Source: Owenia fusiformis
Taxonomy: Eukaryota > Annelida > Polychaeta > Sabellida > Oweniidae
DNA: 64,000 nucleotides
Reading direction: 5' to 3'
Assembly: GCA_903813345.2 (NCBI GenBank)
Contig: CAIIXF020000006.1
Span: forward strand, 18,170,348 to 18,234,347
Part shown: positions 11,660-25,000 of the stretch, in pieces
Numbering within the stretch: the first letter of the stretch is position 1
Layout: each line of letters opens with the position of its first letter
The notes under the pieces: generated by a model
Database searches by the model: none
Told to the model about the DNA's origin: nothing
What the model saw: only the letters and a program-made list of their open reading frames with translations
Position numbers and translations under genes: made by a program

Positions 11660-11980
11660 CAAACTGCAATATTTGGTCTATCACTCAAGGGTCCTAGGTT
11701 TGATTCCCACACGTGGCATTGAATTTAGCACACTTTCTTTCAATTTTTTTATCTGGCTTGTTTCACTATACTCATTAGTATGTCAATCCCCTTGGGTGCC
11801 CTCAGGTCATTACTTTGGTGTCAGATGTGGGATCAAAGCATGGGGCGTGGCCCATTCAAAGGGGAAGATAGTGTAACAACCATTGATTACAAGTTGCTAC
11901 TGTAATGGCTTAAGCCTTTATAGCTCAGTCGGTAAGCATCATCAGGCCATCCAACAGTCCCGCACTTGCATATTTGTTAC
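11660..11980 (+). repeat. SINE-like copies
   Basis: A B-box-like AGGTTTGATTCCC (about 11697) is followed by the tail 'gaatttagcacactttc', which recurs at 15575-15660. A second tRNA-like head, TAGCTCAGTCGG, starts near 11922. Neither folds as a full tRNA. The open frame across 11673-11876 is a reading of the SINE body. Confidence 0.55.
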
Positions 11981-11981
11981 T

Positions 11982-12022
11982 TGCGTATTTTTGCGTGACA
12001 GAATATGTCACGCAAATACGCA
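11982..12022. repeat. Short hairpin
   Basis: TGCGTATTTTTGCGTGACA faces TGTCACGCAAATACGCA across a 5-base loop; the arms differ by a one- or two-base length change. Confidence 0.7.
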
Positions 12023-12173
12023 TTTTACCTGACAATTGGGGATTATTATCAAGCAAAATATTTCTTTAGAAAAACTTCAAAAAAGTGAAAAAAAAGCAAA
12101 AAAAGAACGTTGAAAAAACAATTCCACAATTTGAAGGTGTTCAACATTAGTAAGTCACTCATGTTAGGTGTTC

Positions 12174-12274
12174 CCTAACCAAACCCGTCTGACCGAGTTA
12201 TCTACGCATGACGTTGTTTCTACGACTTTTCAGAATCAGGATGTAGATAACTGGGCCAGACAAGTTTGGTTAGG
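12174..12274. repeat. ~100-bp hairpin, MITE-like
   Basis: CCTAACCAAAC at the left faces GTTTGGTTAGG at the right, with further pairing (GTCTG/CAGAC, GTTATCTAC/GTAGATAAC) inside. Confidence 0.65.
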
Positions 12275-12279
12275 TGTTC

Positions 12280-12885
12280 ACAAGTTGACAGGCCTGCATC
12301 ATGCTTTGGATCCATAGTGAACAGAAGCCCCCCCATGTTATCTATAGGTTACACTATAAGTGCGGAAGGAAGTTTGAAAAAAAAATAGAGTAAATTAAAA
12401 AATTATTTTTGACTTGTTTTGTTTACATGATTCTCCTGGCACACCTAAAACATGAACATAACACTTCAAGGAAAAATATAATTTTTTTCTCACCTCAACT
12501 GGCTTTATATCGGTCAAATAATGAACCAAATTGGAAATATTGCTTTTGAAACTCGCTCCGCCTGTCGTGAGTAAATAGGCCGATCTAAAGGATGTCGTAA
12601 TTACAAATTCAAATGCCACCATTTTGAAATTTTTTCCCACTTCAGATTTTAATCGCAAGATTTGGTCTTATTCCATTATAACTTAAAAATTCAAAACACA
12701 CAACAGGGATCAGGATATAAGTATAAACCTTTCTAGTACAGATTATGAATTTATTGCCAGTTGTAATGTCAGTGAATAACAACATCTCAGGGTGGAGCCA
12801 GTGTTTTACTGATTTAAGATGCCTTACCTGGAGTATTCAGTATATCATGGACTTTGCAATAGATCTATCAATATGGGAGAACTTC
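12280..12885. other. No feature recognised
   Basis: The 87-aa minus frame at 12395-12658 has no recognisable domain, no splice support and ordinary AT-rich composition. I do not call it a gene. Confidence 0.4.
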
Positions 12886-12889
12886 CCAT

Positions 12890-13880
12890 TATCCGTGTTT
12901 GGATCCAAGGGTCCTGGGTTCAATTCTCACACGGAGCATTCAGGGCCGTCAGATGGGGGGATGCGATGGGTGCGACCGCACTTCTAGGGAAGTAGGCCAC
13001 CCCTCGCATCCTCTACAAATCAATTAACAAAGATTCTGAATTTATTTCATGTATTGTCTCAAGACACTTTTAAAGTGCCCATACTTCATCAAATAGCACC
13101 TTGATATTGGTCAATGTTTCTTGCTGACAGATATTGGGACAAACACTTGCTCCCCCTGTGGCACCCCAACCCCACCTCCCCCTCTGGCACCCCCTTTGAC
13201 ACCCCCCCCCCAGGGAAAATTGGAAAACAGATATTTAATTTTTTTTAATTGACTCATACACTTTAGAAGTGCCCAGAAAGCACCAAATATCATCTTGAAA
13301 ATGTAAAATTTTCTAGGAGAGTTGGCCACCCCTCACATCCCCAACAAAACAATTGAAAAATTCTGAATTTCATGTAATGTCTCAGACGTCATCAGAGAGC
13401 ACCTTGATATGGTCAATGTTTCTGGGGGACAACCCCTTGCTCCCCCTCTGGCACCCCCACCCCATCTCACCCTCTCATCCTCTTTGACACCCCCTCCCAA
13501 AAAAATTGAATTTTTTTTATTGACTCATACACTTTGAAAGTCCCCAGAAAGCACCAAATAGCATCTCAAAAGTGTAAAATTAGAGTGGGCCACTTACACC
13601 CCTGTAAAACAATTGGAAAGTTTGGAAGTTGCATTTGTTAATTTTAAAGACTTTAAAAGTGCCCAGAAATCACCAAGTGACATAATGAAATCATAAACAT
13701 TTCTGGCACCCCACCCCAAAAACGAAAAAAAGTGCTCGACAGCATCTTGAATTAGTTAAATTTTCCTGTGCTGTCCCCTCGCTCCCCTAAGAAGAAAATG
13801 ATTGAAAAAATCTAAATTTCTTTAAATTGATTCTATTGATTGAAACACTTGAAAGTGTCCAGAAATCACTGAATGTGATA
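12890..13880. repeat. SINE-like start and ~200-bp degenerate repeats
   Basis: A B-box-like 'gggttcaattctcac' lies at about 12917. From 12950 the phrases 'ggccacccctc', 'agcaccttgatat' and 'ttgctccccctctggcaccc' recur three to four times at roughly 190-240 bp spacing, with increasing divergence towards 13880. No coding sequence is supported. Confidence 0.6.
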
Positions 13881-14586
13881 TTGAACCAAGGGCGTTACAA
13901 TACCCGGAAATTTATCGGTTCGTGCAGTACTTGTTTGTGATAGCGCCCTCTGTAGGTCACTGTGCTTATAGCCTACAGTAATACGGGGTAGGATATCGGG
14001 AATTCGGTCAGTTTCTATCCGTCGATTTCGCTATGAATTGAAGCAAGTGTGACCACTTTATCCACTTAAACAATTTGATAATTGATTAAATCTTTAAACA
14101 AAATCTATAAACACGTTATACACTTCCTATCTCCTTAGAAATTAGCATGTATTTATGGATTGTGTTTTCGAACAAGGCTCGACCCAGACCAATAGGGAAA
14201 TCCTTATGCTAATTAGTATGACGTCATATTTTCCTGGGGAATCCTAGATTTCAAAGCCTCAGTCTGTTATTGTGTCAAATGTAAACGCTCTTTTGCAGAC
14301 AGAAAATTGACAGATTAGCTTTTAACTTTCAGCTTTGATGTTTAAATATTCTGTATTTCTACCGGACTTCTTGCTGAATATCATATAATGTTATAACTTG
14401 ATTTGGACCATTGCCTGATTGATCATTCTGAAATTTTGATTGTGATTCATGATTGATTGGCAAGAAAAATAATTCCTACATGTATTGTTTTCCAGCGAAG
14501 TCAAAATGTTACAGCATGAGTTATAATGTCGAGTTTGCATCATGTTAAATTCTGCTAGTGATTAGAAGTCCATGCACAAGCATACA
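13881..14586. other. No feature recognised
   Basis: AT-rich unique-looking sequence without a supported gene. Confidence 0.4.
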
Positions 14587-14794
14587 CAGGCCCTTAGCCA
14601 GGATTTGCCAAGGGGGGGGTTCAATTTTCAAAAATTTCCAGGGGGGGTTCACATTTGACAATTTAGGCCCAAATTAGGCTAAAATCACTTGAGAAGTGCT
14701 CAAAATGGTCAAAAACTGCATGATTTTGAAAGAATTTTTGGCCAGGGGGGGGGGGGGGTTCGAACCCTGCGAACCCCCCCTGGCTACGGGCCTG
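14587..14794. mobile_element. Small MITE with CAGGCCC / GGGCCTG ends
   Basis: The left end reads CAGGCCCTTAGCCAGG and the right end CCTGGCTACGGGCCTG. Poly-G and poly-C runs lie next to each end. ATACACA occurs at both borders, so a 7-8 bp target duplication is likely, as in hAT elements. Length is 208 bp, with no coding capacity. Confidence 0.75.
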
Positions 14795-15570
14795 ATACAC
14801 ATAAGAGACAAACACACCCAGGCTACAGGCCGTGGATGGAAATATAAAACTATTTAAGGCACAAACTGGTATTAATAGACCGATATGTAGTGTCTGCCAT
14901 GTATTGAAGGTAAACCAATCTGCATTATTAATGTTTCTTCTATCAATACATGGATTGTGCAATGGAAAAGCAATGGCACAATCAAAAATGTGCATATCAA
15001 TCGTGAATATCTCTCGGTTCAAAGCTTATTTCCAACAGAATCGCGTCAAAATATGTCTGAGTAACAATTATACATTATAAGATCGCAAACTCTTACCAAT
15101 TATCAGCCGAATGGCTCATTTTCAACGAAATGTCCTTAGGACAACAGCCCTGGGTCGCGCCTGAGACCAAAAACTATTTCAAATAGCCCTCCCCTAATTA
15201 TATTGGATAATCACATTTATGCGTGCGCGCGCAGCTCATCTATTGAACGAAACGCCACTTCCCGCTGAAATCACCGGGTATTGATCTTTCCCTTGATTGA
15301 ACTGGTAAAAGTTCTTGGGTGAACATTTATGCCCTTCTAGCACTAACACACCCTCCCCGTATTCCAATGTTTCTCCAAATTGCTCATACAATATTTAGTC
15401 TTAAAACAATACGAAAACAATAAAACAGTGAGTGGCCCCAAATATAGGGAGTAACCGCCCCCCCCCCCCTGTGACTTAATCTTACACGATTTGACTTATG
15501 CTGCAAAAAATTGACATTTTAATATTCCGTAGTGGGATCCGCACCCCCCTTGGAGAAAAGTGTCTTACGG
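14795..15570. other. No gene recognised
   Basis: A C-run at ~15451-15462 and a 'cttacgggcctgg' piece (15566-15578) suggest a decayed copy of the CAGGCCC-type element. Nothing else is supported. Confidence 0.35.
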
Positions 15571-15574
15571 GCCT

Positions 15575-15662
15575 GGCATTGAATTTAGCACACTCTATTT
15601 CAATTTCTTTGTCTTTGTTGTAACACGATACTCATTAGTTTGTCAATCCCCTTGAGTGCCAT
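15575..15662 (+). repeat. SINE tail fragment
   Basis: 'gcattgaatttagcacac' and 'tttgtcaatccccttg' match the tail of the SINE at 11710-11800. Confidence 0.6.
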
Positions 15663-15839
15663 TTTAATATTTTTATTATAAAATTATTGGGCGATAATAG
15701 GGGAATACTGAACGATTATGCTTCAAACATCATTTATAATGTAATTAATAGATTGAAATGTTGTTTACCCGTGGTTTATATATCACTGGACATATTACAT
15801 ATAAACGCCGTATCAACAAATCAAACACTCTTCGCCTAA

Positions 15840-15981
15840 ATTGAATTTGAATCTACCGGATTCTCTCTTCTGCCAAAATAGACACGTGACTCGAAATAAT
15901 CAACATCCGGTTTAGTAGGCACACATGTTTTTCAAGATTTGTTGAAGAATAAGCCATATAGCAAATACATCTTCAATAGAT
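15840..15981 (+). promoter_or_regulatory. DDX51 proximal promoter region
   Basis: An E-box CACGTG lies at 15883-15888, ~95 bases before the start codon. CCGGAT (about 15857) and ATCCGG (about 15906) resemble ETS-type sites. No TATA box is evident. CACGTG sites are common in promoters of ribosome-biogenesis genes (family knowledge). The transcription start cannot be placed from sequence. Confidence 0.4.
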
Positions 15982-16004
15982 ATGGCTTTATTCAATGTTA
16001 AGAG
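15982..16004 (+). CDS. DDX51: DDX51 exon 1 (start exon)
   Basis: It encodes MALFNVK plus two bases of an Arg codon, then a strong donor GTAAGT. It was chosen because its start matches vertebrate DDX51 and because AG joined to the G at 17507 gives Arg-Tyr, continuing the conserved N-terminus. It is too short to be found as an open frame. Confidence 0.85.
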
Positions 16005-19000
16005 GTAAGTGAAACGTTTTTGTACATTCTAGTTACTGTTACGATGACTTGTTTTACTACATTGGGCTTGTGCGATTGGTTTTAGATCTATTTTTTGGGG
16101 AATTTTTTTCCACGCACTTGCCTTAGAGTTGTAGATCTTCCTTTTTTAGAATTATATCTATAATGGTTGCATAGATGCATTTGTACTGTAGGGTCTTTAC
16201 TTATAAATCTGATATAGAAGGTGTCTGATGTATGCATAAGTCAAAAGTCCAATAGTCCAACTCATCCATCTTCGTTCACTCGGCTCCCGTCGGAACGCAG
16301 TGAAGACCAAGCGTGCGAAGATGAACTCATCAGAGCCGGGGTATCCCTGTCTAACCTTTTTATAGCCCTCCATTAGGCCTACTGTATCTATAGTCTGTTC
16401 CCAGTCCTTGAAGGCCTGTATCCATGATCAAGTAACTTTCCTTATGGTTTGAATATTTACATAAATTTACAAGGTCAGTCTCTATGCATACCGGCACGGA
16501 TGGGAGTGACGTTCTGTCCAAACTCGACATGATTCAACTTGCTCTTCAATCCTGTCCATGCATATTGGGGAGTAAGCCCCCAATTTTATATACCGCATTG
16601 GAAGTTACCTTTTGAATTTGTTTGACTTTCCTAAAAGAGAGCTTTGTCTTTAACTCTTTCAGTTTTCAATAAACCTCTGAACTATCCAAGCCAATCAGAG
16701 TTTGTTGTAAAAAAGGCGACTTTCTAGCTATGGTAATTTCATCTGACGTTATTACATTGATAATGAGCACACATTTAACATGTTCTGGTCAGTTGGTTGG
16801 ATGGGAAAAGGTCAACATAGTACTGCACCTGGGCTGTCACAAGGACTGGTCAATCAGATGGGGCTTCTAAACTGTAATTTTGTCTATACCACTGTATGCA
16901 GAGGGTACTTTATGACTACCATGTACTGTAGACTCTGCATACAGGGTAATTGAAGATGCAGCGGTTCGTTTTTGGTACAATCATGACATTCGATTCTGAG
17001 AAAACCATGGTCTACTTTTTCTTCAAAACTTAATATATAGAATATAAGAGGGAGGGGGTAACTTACTCCCCATGCCTGCATATACATGTAGCTGCAGATT
17101 TATTAATTCATTCATAATCGCGCTTTTATTTGCTTATTAATATTCATGGACAATCAACACTCACCTATTTGGAAATAAAATTTCTTCTTACACTGACTAG
17201 ACATTGTCGACTGTGTCGTTCATGGTGTTGGTGGCAGTGACAGCCAATATATCAATCATATGAATGAGCTCATCATTCTTGATGGACTGTATTGTTTTGT
17301 CTGGTACATGGACTTTTAATATACTCAAGGTTTCCTTCTTGATGGTGGGAAACCATGTGGACTTTTCAGATTCATTGTTTAGAATACTCCACACTACATC
17401 ATACTAGTTATTGGGCACTGGGGCAGGCAAGTTGGGTTTTACTCATGGAGGTGTGACAGATATAGAGATGTTATACTTTACATATTTTACTCTAATTTTA
17501 TTCTAGGTATGAATTTGATGGAGATGATCTGTCACATCCTAAACCAAACCCAACACCTTTGGATATCATACAACAATTGAATTTAGTCGCCAAGAGGAAA
17601 AGTTTGGAAAGAGTGAAAGATATTAAAACAGACAACAAAAAATACAATAAGAATGAACAGTCTGAGGAAGGTCAACATGACATTGAAGAAACTCACGATT
17701 TTGATGAACCTTCTTCTGTTGAATCATCTGCTAAAAAGAGGAGAAAACATAAGCACAAGCAAACAAATGATATATTGGATGCTAATGAGGCTTCAGTTAA
17801 TGATGAAAAAGAAGAAATATCCGATGTATTACCTAAAAAGCTTAAAAAGGCAAAAGACAGAAAAGAATCTGTTGGTGATGATGATAATATGACTGATGTA
17901 TCTAAACCTGTGAATGTTAAAAATAAAATTGAACCAAACAGAGCTGAAGACATTCAAAAATCATTGGAAAATAATACTCCAGATAATTTTGTTGAAAATA
18001 TACAAAAATCAAAAAAGAAAAAGAAGTCTAAAAAATTAAGCAAAGAAACAAAAACGATACAAGATAATTTGGTTAATGATTTTTCTGAAACAAGCCTGTC
18101 AGAAAAAGATTCTGAGTTAGACAGCGGTTCTTTAAAAACGGATAAAGACATTTTAGATATACCTAAAAAAACTAACATTACAAATATGGATATTGACAGT
18201 ATTGATACAGCTACAGGTGATACTGAACATGAGGAACATGAAAAAGCTGTCACTGAAGCAGAGATCGATGAGGCTGTTAATAATGAGTCATTTCCAGTTA
18301 TTGGTGAATTCAAAAGAAAAAAAATTCAAAAGGTACATTCAGTATATTAAATGTACAAGATTTACTGCAAGTTTATCTTATTAACAGTATAATAATTTTT
18401 AATGAATTCCTATGATCATTATCTCATCAGATACATACATGATATTATAAGTCACATAATATAAGTAACAGCAGAATGCTTAAACTGATATGTACTGTAG
18501 GGCTAGTGTTAGACACTTTTTCTTTTATATTCCTTTATCATTGTGACGCTGGGGATTTATTTCCTTTTGATCTGTTGTACTCATAAATATACTCATATAT
18601 TTTTTAAAATACTTTTTGGTGTTTACCATTCTGACACTAATGTGACTACATGGTTACATCATTAATATTTCACTTATTCCAGGTTGATCGTCACTTACCT
18701 GATTGGCTGTCACAACCCTCAGTTGTCAATGCCGACCTGGCTACTAAGGGAGACTTATCTTTGATCAAGGGACTTGATGAGGATATCAGGCAGAAACTAA
18801 AGGAGAATGGAATTTCTTACTTCTTCCCAGTACAAGCACAGGTTGGTTTGTCTCTAAAATATTCCTTTAATCACAGAGGTTTTTGACTTACAGTTGATGA
18901 AAGTTTTTAAAGAGACAGTTAGCTATAAAATAGCACTTGTGTTTAGGGTTGTTGTAGAAAGTGTATTGTATATTTATATTTAAATACTTCAGTAATCACC

Positions 19001-22000
19001 TAGATAAACCTTTTAGAATAAATCCACAATATTAAAAGTATTCAACATATTTATTGCAGGATTTTTAGCAATTGCAGCTTTAAATTCTTCTTTGATTCTT
19101 CAAAACTGTATATGTTGGATTTTATTTTGTTTAGATCATCCCTGTTCTGTTAGGCCAAGCTGCTGGAGGTTTCATGCTAGGGAATGCTGGGTACAGACCT
19201 CCTGATATATGCTGCTCAGCTCCTACTGGAAGTGGGAAAACACTAGCATTTGTATTACCCATAGTGCAGGTTAGTCATATTCATTTCACTATCATAGCTA
19301 GAAATTATCAGCTATGCAAATACTAACATATTTTCAATTAACTTTTGTTAAGCAATCAATTTTAGATTTACTATTGTTTAGACTCTCTTTTCGAAATTGT
19401 TATCATTTGCCAGAAAAATGATTTTGAAACAATTATGCTGATACAATACTCTGAAATGAGATACAACCATTCCATTATACATGTTTAATATTGATATTTC
19501 TGTTATAGTCCTTAAAAGCCCGTGTGGTGTGCCGTGTCCGTGCATTGATTGTTCTGCCAGTACAAGACCTGGCAAAGCAGGTTTACAAAGTCTTCCTACA
19601 GTATACCCTAAATACAAAGCTAAAGGTCAGTTTAAACATAAATGTTTTATTTATTTTGTATGATTAATCTATTATATTATAATCATAATTCAGTAAAACC
19701 TGTGTATATTTTTTTGCCAAGAAAACACATTAAGTGTTAGTGTTTATTACAGAAAGGGTAAAAATACAGAAGTCATTTGAGTATGTGCGTTTTCATTAGA
19801 GGCAGGTGTTCACGAGAAAGAGGTGTTCACTGAGACAGGTTTTACTGAAGTACTATAAAATCAAATGAAATCAACAAAATAGAAATTCTCACCACTCTCC
19901 AGTGCTCCCCCATTAGGATTTTGTGTGGAATGTATCATTTTCAAAATATATAAACTTATAAATTTCATGTGAAACTGGAAAGCAATTGTTAAGTTCTTGA
20001 TATATTTACTGTACAAAATGGGTTTGTGCTTAAATACAAAATGAATGCTGAACAAATTGAATTGAAATATGTGCAGGTATCATTGATGACTGGTCAGAAG
20101 CAGTTCCATCAAGAACAGAACCAGCTGGTTAATACAAGGTGAGTCAGTTCATTGTACAACACCTCAAGACAGGGTGTTTTTAACTAAGGATTTCAGACAA
20201 ACTTGTTAAATTGAAAAAACTGATTTTAATTGCTATGCCATGTCATTTTCTTAGACATCATTGAAAGTATAAAAAATGATTAACTACTCTTTGATATACT
20301 TTGCATAATGTTTCAGGAGAGATGGTGTAACTGAGAGTCTAGTTGACATTATAGTGGCAACACCTGGTCGTCTTGTGGACCACATTAACAACACTAAAGG
20401 CTTTGAACTGCAGCATCTAAGGTTTTTGGTATGTATAAAGTGTTTATTTAGTGATTAAGATTATATCGTCACATAACTAGATCAACTAAACTTAACATAC
20501 TATGTATATTTCTCTATATTTTAAAGTGGTTGGCATTAGGTGGTTGGCAATCAGAGTTCAGCGTCCAGTGTTTGGCGTCCGTAACTAAAATAGCATATGG
20601 TGACATTATGCATGTTAATGCCTTGTATTAATTACCATGGCAATCAATTATAAGACCTAAACTTTGTTACCATTGACTCAAAATCTTTAGAGAAATCAGC
20701 ATGTGAGGCCACCAAATGGTGCCATTTTGTAATAATGTTATCTAATTGTAACAGGTGATAGACGAGGCAGACAGAGTTACAGAGATGATTAAACAAGACT
20801 GGCTGAGTCAGGTGGAGAATGCCGCCAATACATCAATTGTGAAGCCTCTAACGGCTGCCTCAGCTTATCATACACATATACCTGTAAGTACCTTGTTGTC
20901 TCAGCTCTAACCAGTTTCAAGGGAACATACCATATACACATATTTGTAAGTATCTCGTAGCTTGCTTTAATCAATGAAATATTAAAGGTTGTGAGAGTCA
21001 TTTTCAAGGGAAACATACCATATTATACACATATCTGTAAGTATCATGTTGCTTGCTCTAACCAGTGAAATATTGAAAATTGTGAGAGTCAATTTTGAGG
21101 TCAACATACCATGAGCCTATGGAAAGGGGGGTTTTGTCACATAATCACGTCAGGTGGTAATACGTTTTCACGTCGCACGTTACTAATCAGAATTACTTTC
21201 ACGTTTCACATCCTTGATCATCAAATATTACATTCACGTTTCACGAAGATCAAATATCATTACATTCACGTTTCACGGGCATTAAATAAATCGCGCGCTA
21301 AACCGTCGAAATCACTCTCCATTTTGCTTGCAAAGTCCAGACGATGGTCACATAGTCCAGATATCTCAGTATATCAGGTCGATCTTTGTATTCACCGGAT
21401 TGGCTTGCTATTGGTTGAATTTCTACTAAGTCGTTATTCTCAACCAATCAAAATAGAAGAAAAGAAATTAAAATATTAAAATATCCCAATGGTATAACAC
21501 CTCTCTTATGTTAATCTTTGTTTGTAACTGGTGTTCTGATTGGCTAAAAACAGAAAAGTTTAGGAATAGTAACTAATTACATTTGAGTTTACAAAGTCGA
21601 CAAATAAGATGTATCACAAAAGCGAACGTAGGATCAAATGTATTCTCGCCGAACAAAGTTTCATTTATTCTGAAAACGTAGCACGAAATAACGAGACTGA
21701 ACGATGTCACAGAGGTCTCATAATTCAAAATACGATGCACGAGGCAATGTTTATTGACTTCACGATGTACGGGGTTAACTTCATGAATGTCTGCACGGGC
21801 CTGGATTTGCATTTCACGTTTCTCGTTCAATCAAAATCCACTAAAACGCTGCACGCGTGAACCCTTTCCATAGCCTCTTCCATGTAATGCACATTTCTGT
21901 AAGTATCTTGTGACTTGCTTTACTCAATGAAATATTAAAAGATTGTGGGCGTTACCAAATGCATATACCTTTAGTTATCTCTCTTTCTAGATGGCACTTA

Positions 22001-25000
22001 CTTTTTCATATTTTAAAAACATATATTTATTATGGCATATTATTAAAAGTCAGCTTTTTACTTCAGTTTCAGAAGCTGTTGTTCTCAGCGACATTGTCTC
22101 AGAACCCAGAGAAACTGGAACAATTGAAACTGTTTCAACCCAAGTTGTTCACCAGTACATCAAGGGGAAGACCAGTAAAGAAACATGCAGCCACTCAGCT
22201 GGAGAATAAGTCGCATGATGAACGTATGTACATACTGTATTATTGGTAGTAATACAATAGCACATGGAACATTTTCCATAGCATTTCTTATGTGGCATTC
22301 AGTAAACCCTGTAAAGTTGAACACCTCCAAAAGTTGAAAATTTTTCTAGCTACTCTAAATGTTAGTTGAATGGATCCCATGTGGAACACTATTTAAAGGT
22401 GTACACAGACTTACTGTTCTTACAATATGAATTGAATTGTATTGCAAAATTAGTATATAATCTGTTCTTATATGATTACAGAGGAAGCTGACTCAATTAC
22501 TACTGGGGAATTTGCTGGGAAATATACAACTCCAGCAGGTCTTAAGGTAGGCAATGTACTGATTTATTTAGCCTCATTCAAGGCATTAGTTATGTAATAT
22601 TTAGTCTTATGTTATTTATCTGATTATAGATAGGCATTGAGACTACTCTAATACTACAATAATAATAGTGTCTTTGTTTTATTTATTTTTATATTTTTTT
22701 TATTTTTATCAAAATCAATGTAACATATATACAGGTTATAGTGGCTATGACCCCCAAGAGGGAGTATTTGGTGCCACATAATGGTATTTACAATGATTTG
22801 AAATATTATAAGAAGTGTACATGTAATTGTGTAAAGTATGATACCCTCATGATTTTTTTCATGATTTTATTGGATCAACTATTTTGACAATAAGTTATTT
22901 CATTTATGTTAGTATTTTAGTTTCAGGCAGATCACTTGCCACTTTGGGAGTGTAAAGGGTCATAACAGAACTACAGAATTGAGTATACCGTAAGACTTAC
23001 ATGTATTCAAAGCAGATTCAAAAGTTTATACTGATTCCATTTTTGTAGGAGTATTTTATCCAGATCTCCCCCAGTGAGAAGCCTCTAGCCCTGATGCACT
23101 ATCTCTATGAACTACACTTGAAACGTGTGCTGTGCTTCACTAACACTGTGGATTCAACTAATAGGTATGTTATCTCGTATATGATTTCTTCACCAGTAAG
23201 TTTCTAAGGAATGTACGAAGCCAACTCTTTACTGAGGCTGAACTCATGATCACCAAATGCCAGTTAGAAACCAGTTCTTTATTTAAGATGGAGTTGAGTC
23301 ATGTAAGCACCCACACATTCCTTGAACCAGGCAACCAAGTTCATGATAAATAAATTCAACGACCAATCAGGGGAATTTCCCGGTATATTCAAACTTCAGA
23401 TTGAATTAATTTCCGTGAAAAATAATTAGATCGGTCAGTACAATCACAAAATTTAGATAGGTGAATATGTGGTGAAACTCTATTGTAAAAAGGTCCAGAG
23501 GGGTCTTGATTGTGCTATCCTATGGCATAGAGCCTCTTCAACCAACTGATTGCTTCATGCTCAATATGGCAAACAGCTGTATATTATCAGTTGTACAGTT
23601 GGAAACAATTTACTATTACATTCTGGATATACATGTAAAAGGTTAAGAATATGTGATATATGGATATCACATTGCTTAAATCTTTCTATTGGGCTATGGT
23701 TTTTAAAATATCAAAAGAAATTTAAATGCACTATGAACCTTTAAAAAAAATTTTTTAATTGATTTTGTCACACACTGTGTGAAAGATCCTTAGGTTGAGG
23801 TTTGGTTTTGACAGTTTAGTGTGTTGAGGAGTGTTTGTTCATTTCCTTACATGCTAAAGTAGAAATAAGTTTGAAATGTAAGAACAACTGACTGCTTTTC
23901 TTTATAATTTGTGGCGTTACAATTTGCTCCGCTGAATCCAACTCCAAAGTTACTATGACAACTGCTACAGTGTGAAATATCAAAAATTCTAGCCAAATTT
24001 TCAGATTGGCTAGTGAAATGTATCATGCTACTCCTGCATAAATCTCACTATGAATATTGCAAAATAAAAATTTATCAATTATCTTGGCAGTCATGGGATA
24101 GTTATAGAAATATTCATCCTGCTCTCTGTTATACACTGTACACTATATATTTCCCCATGTTATGTACCTAGGACCTCTGGTTAAGAATACATCCATGTGC
24201 TTTAAAAGCTTTGAATGAAACAAAGGTTATGTGGTTTCTATTCAGGAAGTCTAACCCTGGCTTTCTGGAAGGAACATTTTCCAAACAGGCCATTTCATAT
24301 CTTTTGCATTATTATGATGTAATAGACCATGCACATTTCTTTTGAATAATTAACTTAAATATCTTCATTTTCAAATTATTTATTGACTATTGTAATGCTA
24401 GTTTACGAAAAATATATTATATTGCATTTACAATTATCTATTGAAGTAATAAAACAGTTAACAACATCAATGAGGCCAGAAGTAGGTCCTACCTGAATAT
24501 CTGGTTGCTATGAATTTTTTTGAATTTCTCAAAATTTTGGGTTGGCGAAAATGGCTGGGTATTTCTATGTCCCAAGTCATTCGAGGGCACCGTGAATGAT
24601 GCCAAATGGTCGAAGAGGACTACCATTTTTTATGATTGATCAAGTGACCGAGTAATGAAGACCACTTTTCGACAGGCGCAGAAATTTAAAAACCCATAAA
24701 TAAACATCTATATTAGCTTGAAATATGGCAAATTCATCCGGTCAAACTGTTGACTATCTATCATAAAATAGTTGTACAGTAGATAGAGTAAGCAAGATGT
24801 TAGATCAAATGCCACTACTAAACTTTTTCAAAACCTTTACAAACATAATACAAATCCCTCAGGTTTGAATACATAAATTTCAGGTGGGACTTTATAGTTA
24901 AAAGGTCCAGAAGTAGAATAACAATCCCCATCCCAGCAAGAATGATTATTGACATATAACCTAAAGCTTTAGCTGAAGGTCGGTCATCAGGTTCAAATAT

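Noticed and set aside
14663-15080. 119- and 82-codon opposed frames
   Set aside because: Partly inside the CAGGCCC-end MITE; no domain and no splice support.
17693-18313. Ser-rich minus-strand frames
   Set aside because: Shadows of DDX51 exon 2; the plus frame has splice sites and conserved flanking exons.
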